64,000 bases of DNA from Adiantum capillus-veneris (taxonomy: Eukaryota > Streptophyta > Polypodiopsida > Polypodiales > Pteridaceae), in assembly GCA_014529385.2 (NCBI GenBank), contig CM043949.1, positions 112,797,977 through 112,861,976 on the forward strand, in the 5' to 3' direction. A program made the translations under genes and the position numbers. Numbering within the stretch: position 1 is the stretch's first letter; each line of letters starts with the position of its first letter. The notes beneath the pieces were generated by a model. It had not been told where the DNA came from. It worked only from the letters and a program-made list of their open reading frames with translations, and did not search any database. Of the stretch, positions 57,401 to 64,000 are shown one piece after another.

Positions 57401-57713
57401 CATCTTTCTCTCTCTCAAAAATAACTAAAAGGAGCCATCAATAATGGAAGGAAAGGACACAAGATTAGAAAGTGTAATTGCCCAATGCTACCTATTCTCT
57501 TAGTTCCGTTGCATCTAACATTGAGATTGTTTTCGCATTAATCCTTTAATTCCCCTAGAATGTTCTCTCTCTCTTTTGTGTTTTGAAGTTGTGTTTTGCA
57601 ATGTTTCGGGACACTTCTCTCACTCTTGGAAGTACAAGCCTACCATTGCGCATGGGACCGTGTTACTTGAGCATCCGAAAAAGAGAACAATTTAGAAGGG
57701 AAGGAATTCTTGC
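57401..57713. other. unassigned 310 bp
   Basis: Right flank of the LINE stack. Probably the leader of the gag remnant that follows, but no primer site is seen. Confidence 0.35.
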
Positions 57714-58060
57714 ATGGTCAAGACTCGTAGCCGTATGGAATACTCCAAACATCACGAAGGCGAGCACCCTCCTCCAATGGATACATCAATGAGTCCTCCA
57801 ACTTCCCCACCAAGTTCTTCAGTCACACCCCCAATGGCATCACCTAGTCCTATGGATTCCATGAAGTAGATGATGATGGACATGATGATACAACAAGAGA
57901 AGGCTCGATGACAAGACCGTGTGGATGTGGCAAGTGAGTGTGAGAAACGGCGATTGACAACCAAAGCCGAGGCTTGTAGATGGGAGACCGAGGCACATGC
58001 CGAGGCTACACATATCATCAACAAACCAATTCCCGAGAAGATCCAATGTTTATTACGTCT
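57714..58060 (+). pseudogene. gag N-terminal remnant of an LTR element (fossil)
   Basis: Starts MVKTRSRMEYSKHHEGEHPPP, continues with Pro/Ser-rich and Met-rich low complexity and then a charged helix (ASECEKRRLTTKAEA, ETEAHAEATHII). Such N-termini are common in plant gypsy Gag proteins. The rest of the gene is absent. Broken. Confidence 0.5.
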
Positions 58061-58199
58061 TATGGTAAAATGGATGTCATCAAATTTAATTTTGATGTAT
58101 TTTGGGCGTTATCATGGCCCCCCTTTCTCTAAAAAATATATATAGTAGAGAGAGCACACAAGAAAGCACATGTCGAAGGACAATGAGACAATCAAAAAA

Positions 58200-58745
58200 G
58201 TGTACTCATGGCTAAGTATCGGAAGATGAATGCCACTCTAACGGGATGGGCACCACGTGCCAATGGAAAAGAACAGACTGAGCAACTTTTAGTACTTCAA
58301 ATAACAACTGAACTGAAAGAGAGAGTGTATCACGCACGAGACGAGGAGTGGCAGAGTTCCATCCCAAGAGAGCACTTGCCCCAAACCCTTGCACCCCTTT
58401 CAAATATTTCTTTATATTGCTTGAACTCTGTACAACACCAGTACTCCATCCTCAGCACCTCCACGCGAGAGCCTACCCAAGAATGAGCCCATGGCACATA
58501 TTTAAAGGCCCTTGGCCCACTATAAGCAATTTACATGAAAAGCATTCAAACTCAATAACTTTTGGTTCAGAAGCTTGCATTGAAAAGCTGCCATCACAAA
58601 TTACGGAAGTCCGTACACCTACCACGTCAGCATGCTTCAACACGAACTATGGAAGTCCGTACAGTCTGCCACGTCATCAATCGGTGTGAAATTCGGGCGT
58701 ACGTACAGCTGCTACGTCATCAATTATTTACGCAGGGTCTATTGT
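58200..58745 (-). repeat. LTR fragment, minus strand, with bZIP-like repeats
   Basis: The R motif (minus sense) is at 58379-58418, and to its right U3-like DNA has three degenerate units of about 45 bp at 58600-58728 with 'gtccgtaca' and 'ccacgtca' words, the reverse of words in the 45468 LTR. Left limit uncertain. Confidence 0.6.
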
Positions 58746-58958
58746 GAGTGTCCAGCTTTATTTTAATGCCTTGTGTCCCTTGGGACCATCGTCTAGTTGG
58801 TAGAACTCTCTTCAATAATTTGCCCCCACTCGACGAGGATGAGTAAATTGGTGAGAACTCCTGCTTCTTCTATTGCTACTGTGATTTAGGCCCCTTGGCC
58901 GGGATCTGCAAGTTGGCTTTGTTCTTCAATGGCTTGACAAGTCAGCAGTTTGTGACAG
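58746..58958 (+). repeat. LTR 3'-part fragment, plus strand
   Basis: 'atttaggccccttggccggg' at 58884 and the end 'cttcaatggcttgaca' plus 'gtttgtgaca' match 49536-49632. It stands back to back with the minus-strand fragment on its left. Confidence 0.55.
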
Positions 58959-59445
58959 CCCCCCTTCTTGGAAAAAGAGTAGTCCACGATTACAGTATAT
59001 CTGCAAAAAACAACTCAAATTAGCTCAAAAATTTCCGAGGGACAATCATTTTTCTCATTTAGGATCAGAGATCTTAATATCCTGGGTCGTTGGCTTCCCA
59101 GAGAAATCTCAATAAGGAGTATATTTTTCATGAGCACTCGATATTTTGGCGTAGCAAAATTAGCCATCACATCCAGACTGTGTTGATCTTGAACAAGTGT
59201 CTCAATGCACTAAAATTGCATACCCGGGCAATGTCAACCAATTAGAAATATTTTCAGTGGTTGGCACATCACAATACAACACAAATGCTCACATATCATG
59301 TTACAAGACACAACCAACAACGCCGCTAAGCACTCCCCCGCGACAGACGGTCTACAGTATGAAGCTACTCAAAGACTACCTCATCACTCCCCCCTCAAAT
59401 AACCTTAAAAGATCCAAGCCATAAGCTCTGAGAACTAATACAACC
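58959..59445. other. unassigned sequence before the minisatellite
   Basis: No motif recognised. It may include the interior or LTR of the minus-strand gypsy D that follows. Confidence 0.35.
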
Positions 59446-59662
59446 AAAAGCTCCCCACATCGCAGCCTGCATCGCTTGGAGGTTTCAAGCATACAACCAA
59501 ATGCTCCCCAGACACCCAGTCTACATCGTTCGGAGGTTTTCCAATGTACAACGAAACACTCCCCAGACATCCCATCTGCTTCGATTCGAGGTTTTCAAGC
59601 ATGCAATGAAACATTCCCCAGACATCCCGTCTACATCGTTCCGAGGTTCGGATAATACCAAG
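59446..59662 (+). repeat. minisatellite, four units of about 55 bp
   Basis: Each unit has 'ctcccca.ac..c' then 'tc.gaggttt' and a 'caa.c..acaa' spacer. Units begin near 59446, 59499, 59554 and 59609. It lies just downstream (minus strand) of the gypsy D integrase. Confidence 0.85.
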
Positions 59663-59762
59663 ACTGTAGTTCTCACAACTCCACACGAGAGTAAATCACC
59701 AATTATTGAAACCAATAATAAAACCGGAGTCAAACAATTTTCCTAAGCTCTCATAAAAAAAA

Positions 59763-60149
59763 TCAACCAGCTTCTTTGTAGTCCACCAACAACTCAAGAA
59801 AATCAACCCAAACTGCCTCGTGGGTTCCTTGATCTTTGAACTTCAAAAGGTATTGTAGTGCTTGCTTCTTGGATCTATGGCGAAACCGATGCAGAAAAAT
59901 CTGCTCCAATTCCATGACTTCTGCTTCATCAATGATCTCCGGTTTGTCTACTTCAAAAATGTCCTTTGGTGGGTCTCCCTGAAACAACTTCAGCCAAGAA
60001 ACACGAAAAACATTGTGCATTGACCATGAGTTAATCAACTGCAATTCCATAGAAATCTTGTTAATCTTTTTAAGGACCGGAAAAGGACCATACATACAAA
60101 AAGACAACATTGGACGCTTCTTTCCTACTTGCTTGAGACGTTGCTTCAT
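59763..60149 (-). pseudogene. integrase C-terminus and chromodomain-like end of gypsy D (fossil)
   Basis: KKRPMLSFCMYGPFPVLKKIN is the usual 'yGPF-x-v-l' block. LINSWSMHNVFRVSWLKLF is the 'h-x-V-F-H-V-S-x-L-k' block. The last 45 residues (LHRFRHRSKKQALQYLLKFKDQGTHEAVWVDFLELL) fit a chromodomain, which in chromoviruses steers integration towards particular chromatin. Element broken. Confidence 0.75.
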
Positions 60150-60857
60150 GATCTTAAGATAGACCCAATCCCCTTCCTTGATAGTAACATCTTGACGATG
60201 CTTGTTAACCTAACGAGAATAAGACTCTTGAGCCTTGCTTAGCCGAAGCTTCACACTCTCATTAATCTCATCCAAAGACTGGCTCTCAACATTGGCATCA
60301 GGCAACTGACTGACCGATTGGGTCAACAAAGACTGAAACAGACGACCAAATGCTGCCTCATACAGAGTTCTACCAATGGCACTGGAATATGAGTCATCCA
60401 AAATTGCTTGCGCTAAAGGGAGATACTACTCCCAATGGGACTGCTGATCATGCACATGAGACTTCAAAACATCGAACGCCAATTGATTGTAGATCTCAAT
60501 TTGACCATCGGATTGTGGGTGAAATGCGATTGAGAAATTCAACTTAGTGCCAAAAATAATTAAACGTGCTTTTCAAAAATTAGACGTGAACTTGACATCT
60601 CTATCTAGCACAATCGACTTTGGCAAACCACAAAGGGGATACCAATGCTTAATAACAGACGTGCTACATCTTGTGCCGTCATTGTGGCCTTACAAGGAAT
60701 CAACATGCAAAACTTGCTAAAACGATCATCGATGGTTAGACACTACGTGTTCCTTGAATGCAAACTAGGTGGAAGATTAGTCACAAAATCGATGGAAATG
60801 GCCCTTCGGGAATAGGCAACGGTAGCAAGAGACCTTACTGCTTACCCCAAGGAGCTT

Positions 60858-61530
60858 TTACTTTTTGACAAATGGAACACTGTGTGACATATTTGAAACA
60901 TCTTTCCGCATTTTAGGCCAAAAAAAGAATCTCTCTCCTTTTTCTAAAGTGGTATTCATGTCTCTGTGCCCACCTGTGAATACCATGTGCATCGTGCAAT
61001 ATGGCTTGCCTAAGAGGAGACAACACAGACAAACAGTGGTAAAAATACAAGAGACCCTCACGAATGAGATAGTTGCTACGCCCTTGGGAAGCAAGAGCCT
61101 GCAACCATTGTTTACCAAACTCAGAATCTGCATACTTGTTCTTCATGCTGTCATAAGAGACACCTCGAATAGAGACGGCTGAACTTGTCTCTGGAGACAA
61201 AACCTGTCCTTTGCAACTTAACACATCTGCAACAGGGTTAGTTTTACCTGGAGCATACTCAATCAAACCTTCAAATTGCTCGCCCAATAAACTCTCTACC
61301 CTACAAACAATGCTTTGAATGCTTGAGAGAATGAATGACACAAAGAAGTTCCTTATCATACACAAAATAATTCTTTTCAACACTGTTCAACTTCCTACAG
61401 AGAAATGCAACTAGACGGCCATGTTGTTGTAGCACAGCTCCTATGGCGATGTTGCTCGCATCCGTCCATACCTCAAAGGGGTCATCCCAAGAGGCAAGGA
61501 TGAAACACGGAACCTCAGTTACCGCAACCT
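60858..61530 (-). pseudogene. RNase H and integrase zinc region of gypsy D (fossil)
   Basis: VWTDASNIAIGAVLQQHGRLVAFLCRKLNSVEKNYFVYDKELLCVIHSLKH (about 61330-61480) is RNase H. YAPGKTNPVADVLSCKG near 61220 is its end. HMVFTGGHRDMNTTLEKGERFFFWPKMRKDV (about 60890-60990) is the integrase H2C2 region. Broken. Confidence 0.8.
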
Positions 61531-62812
61531 TGTCACGTAACACATCCAACCCTATGTGTCCGTGGACAAGATACAGCATGGTCACGGTTCAACCAGTCCA
61601 ATCAGTCTAGATTAGAAGTGATCTGGCACTTTTGTGAGTCTATTCGTAGACCGTGCATGCCCAATCGCTTGGTATAGATGCATATCCTCTGGTTGCACAC
61701 ACCATGATCATCAAAATTCCCATCAGAATTCATTAGAATCAGTTAAGGGATTTTTACAGTGCATTTAGTCTATTTTCCCTATTTTTGACATTTTTCACTT
61801 ATTATTTTTAAGTGACTTTCCAACAAAAGTAGGTAGGGCAATTTTGCTAAGTTAATATATAAGCAACCCTAGACTAGCACTCTTGGGCAGATGAGCAAGG
61901 AGCACAACAAGCCCTCAGGCGTTTTCAGTTGCAGTGTTGGTTGCACACCACCATGAGCATCAAAATTCCCATCAGAATTCATTAGAATCAGTTAAGGGAT
62001 TTTTAACAGTGCATTTAGTCTATTTTCCCTATTTTTGACATTTTTCACTTATTATTTTTAAGTGACTTTCCAACAAAAGTAGGTAGGGCAATTTTGCTAA
62101 GTTAATATATAAGCAACCCTAGACTAGCACTCTTGGGCAGATGAGCAAGGAGCACAACAAGCCCTCAGGCGTTTTCAGTTGCAGTGTCGCCGCAGTACCA
62201 GATCAGCCAGCGTTTTCACTGATGCTTCCCAATCAACCCAGCGTTTTGTTAGCGTTTCCAGATCTGCCAGCGTTTTTGGTTTTCAACCCATTCCGCAGCA
62301 AATGGTCAGCGTTTTCAGCCTTCTTGGACAGCAGCAGATTCAGCCCTAGATGCATGCAGAAGACCCCCATTTTCAGCCCTCGAAAACGCAACCAAAACAG
62401 TCATTTTCAGCCACCGAAATAGCCCCGAAATTCAGCAGTTAGAAGACCACAGATTTCAGCCCTAAAGTCGTCGCCGTCGTCCCCGTCGTCGTCATCGACA
62501 TAGTCCCAAGTTGCATCAGTCCATTGCATCGTCATTGTACCACTTTGTGCAATCATAAGTAGACCACTCTCGCCGACGATAGTGGGGCCTTCGAAAGAGG
62601 GTTTTATGTCTCTGGTGTCGTATCTCTTCTCTCTCTATCTCTCAGTCTCATACACTTGCACGCACAGTGTCCATTCACTTTGTTTGTGATCATAGCACTT
62701 TCCATTAAGAACGGAAGGCTCTCCCTTCCATAAGAACTAAAAGGAACCTTGAGCACAGCTCGGAGCACTCATCTTGAGCAAAGCGCAAACAATCATTCCG
62801 TTGCACCTAACA
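61531..62812 (+). repeat. solo LTR (family S), 1282 bp, target duplication AACCT
   Basis: Begins TGTCACGTAACAC, ends GCACCTAACA, flanked by AACCT at 61526-61530 and 62813-62817. It splits the RNase H region of gypsy D, which continues on the other side. Same family as 28292-29442. It is longer because of an internal tandem duplication at about 61690-62185. Confidence 0.94.
61690..62185 (+). repeat. tandem duplication of about 250 bp within the solo LTR
   Basis: 'tggttgcacacaccatgatc' near 61691 recurs as 'tggttgcacaccaccatgag' near 61943. The following blocks, including the TATA candidate (TTAATATATAAGC at about 61852 and 62101), repeat nearly exactly. The related LTR at 28292 has one copy, so this LTR has two promoter segments. 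Confidence 0.9.
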
Positions 62813-63004
62813 AACCTTGAGAGCTTCAAAAGCATCAATGACCATGTCACGTTGATTGGCTTGCCGCAATGTGCAAGGTCCGCTCTCAATGAGTGGAAAA
62901 GAAAAAAGAGTGAGGCTGGGCAAGCCCTTCTTTTTTGGGATACCTGTCACTCTTCAAAAACACAGATTACAGACATCGACAAGTCCAAGTGGTCTTGGAT
63001 TACA

Positions 63005-63033
63005 TGCAATCTCAAACAAAAAAAAAAAAAAAG
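63005..63033. repeat. A-rich run
   Basis: 'caaacaaaaaaaaaaaaaaa', 15 consecutive A residues. No LINE or SINE tail is evident beside it. Confidence 0.8.
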
Positions 63034-63094
63034 GATCTTTCTGGCTTAATTGCCCTTAAGACAGAGAGATGAAGATAGGGAACACTGCCAAAAA

Positions 63095-63107
63095 GCTCTA
63101 ATACCAA
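63095..63107 (-). promoter_or_regulatory. primer-binding site, initiator tRNA-Met type, minus strand
   Basis: Minus-strand reading TTGGTATTAGAGC, one base different from the usual TTGGTATCAGAGC, directly next to an LTR end (TGTAATGTGC on the plus strand at 63108). Confidence 0.75.
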
Positions 63108-64000
63108 TGTAATGTGCAATGGAAGTGATTGATGGTGAATGCTCAAGATGAGTGCTCAATGCGTAGTCAAGCTTCCTCTTACTTCATGAGAGAGTTCCTT
63201 TTACTTCATGAGAGATGTGCATGGACTAAAGAGAGAAGATAGAATGATACTGTGAGTGAAGGATCTGTGTGAGAGAGAGAGAGAGAGAACTAACACCATA
63301 TGGGGTCCCAAACTCCCTCCAAGGGCCCCCTCTCTATCGCTAGAGAGGTATTTGCATTATATTGCATAAATGTTGATACAATGGTCCTGATAGGAACTTG
63401 CTACTAACGCTTAGATCTGAGAGGCTAAGGGCCGGAAATGCAATCTAGGGATTTTGACTACGATCTGCAATCTCAACTAGGTTATGGGTTGTTTGCTATG
63501 GCCGACATCAACGATGGGCTGAAAACTGAAAAATGATGACTGATCTGAGAACTGAATCTGAAAACGGTGGCTGATCTGTTGTCTTGGGCTAAAAACTGAA
63601 AACGTTGGTACCAATGGCTAAATCTGCAACCGGGCGAGGTTATGACTAACAACTGAAAAACGCTAGTGTTGATGGGGTGTTGTCAAATGATCTAGTGCAA
63701 AAACGACAGAGGTGCTGAGATACTGCGGGTACTTGGTGCTCGTACCAAGGGCACTGACTTATGCTTGAGAAGTGACCCCTAGGGGCAATTATATATGGGA
63801 TTGAAACTGGGTCAGACAATGCTAGTTAAAATCCCACGATTCCTAAAAATGTCACTTATTAATGAGTTAATAAACTCACTTATAAGAGGTGCTTCACATG
63901 CAGATAAATACCTAGGCTGGGTACTAATGCAACTGTATGGGAACACTCCCAATGCCTACGTGTAGCAGACTAGCTATGCTCATGTGCAATCAGAGGATAT
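63108..64000 (-). repeat. LTR of a minus-strand element, running off the window
   Basis: Left end TGTAATGTGCAATGG, with the primer site outside it. Being the 5' LTR of a minus-strand element, it extends rightward past 64000. Contains a (GA)n stretch (63272-63289) and 'aactgaaaacg' words repeated at 63520-63660. No second LTR is in the window. Confidence 0.65.

Larger units (their letters stand above)
59763..62920 (-). mobile_element. broken chromodomain Ty3/gypsy element (family D), minus strand, split by solo LTR
   Basis: From right to left are the RT/RNase H junction (62813-62920 and 61301-61530), integrase zinc region (60858-61133), degraded integrase core (60210-60840) and integrase C-terminus with a chromodomain-like end (59763-60149). 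It is interrupted by the solo LTR at 61531-62812. Whether the primer site at 63095-63107 and the LTR at 63108 onward belong to it is unclear, since gag and most of RT are missing between. Broken many times. Confidence 0.8.

Noticed and set aside
63005-63033. A-rich run as the poly(A) tail of a SINE or LINE
   Set aside because: No SINE boxes, LINE coding sequence or target duplication were found on either side.

Overview
The window reads as repeat-dominated nuclear DNA from a land plant with a large genome. A non-seed plant such as a fern or lycophyte is my guess, and it rests only on general impression. I found no convincing host gene, rRNA or tRNA. Almost every base I can assign belongs to a retrotransposon, a small DNA transposon, a solo LTR or a microsatellite. 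The land-plant call rests on Ty1/copia- and Ty3/gypsy-type LTR elements primed by initiator-tRNA-Met-type sites, gag-only LTR elements like the plant TR-GAG class, and an L1-type LINE.

Layout. 1-770: a dispersed repeat and a LINE 3' tail ending in a (TC)n tract. 773-16801: one LINE copy that starts just after a (TC)n tract and ends in another, split by a degraded Ty3/gypsy element (1785-9792) and by a young gag-only LTR element on the minus strand (10648-15533). 16802-18640: TC tracts and a second, shorter LINE of the same family. 18649-26340: an LTR fragment, then a minus-strand L1-type LINE split by a 2.65 kb solo LTR (21158-23806). 26340-30192: mostly unassigned, with a solo LTR at 28292-29442. 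30193-36870: a broken minus-strand gypsy element with both LTRs. 37034-39783: a very young gag-only copia-type element inside an older dispersed repeat. 40000-43776: unassigned DNA plus a gypsy gag remnant. 43777-45462: two G/C-rich hAT-like MITEs and an inverted LTR with a gag remnant. 45468-49052: a third gag-only LTR element carrying a nested solo LTR. 49390-52060: LTR pieces, a tRNA-Met-type primer site and unassigned DNA. 52081-57400: a head-to-tail stack of LINE copies separated by (TC)n tracts. 57714-64000: gypsy gag remnant, LTR fragments, a minisatellite, a minus-strand chromodomain gypsy element split by a solo LTR, and an LTR running off the right edge.

The most interesting signal is the link between one group of LINEs and (TC)n microsatellites. 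Two copies begin with a related 5' sequence immediately after a TC tract. Copies end with a related 3' tail followed by a new TC tract. Between 52.0 and 57.4 kb several copies stand head to tail in one orientation. This fits a LINE that inserts into, or makes, (TC)n. Second is the concentration of three unrelated gag-only LTR elements, each complete with target-site duplications. Third is a short AATAAA-plus-GC motif shared by many otherwise different LTRs.

Feature boundaries given by target-site duplications are firm. Boundaries described as approximate were placed by eye. No database search was possible.
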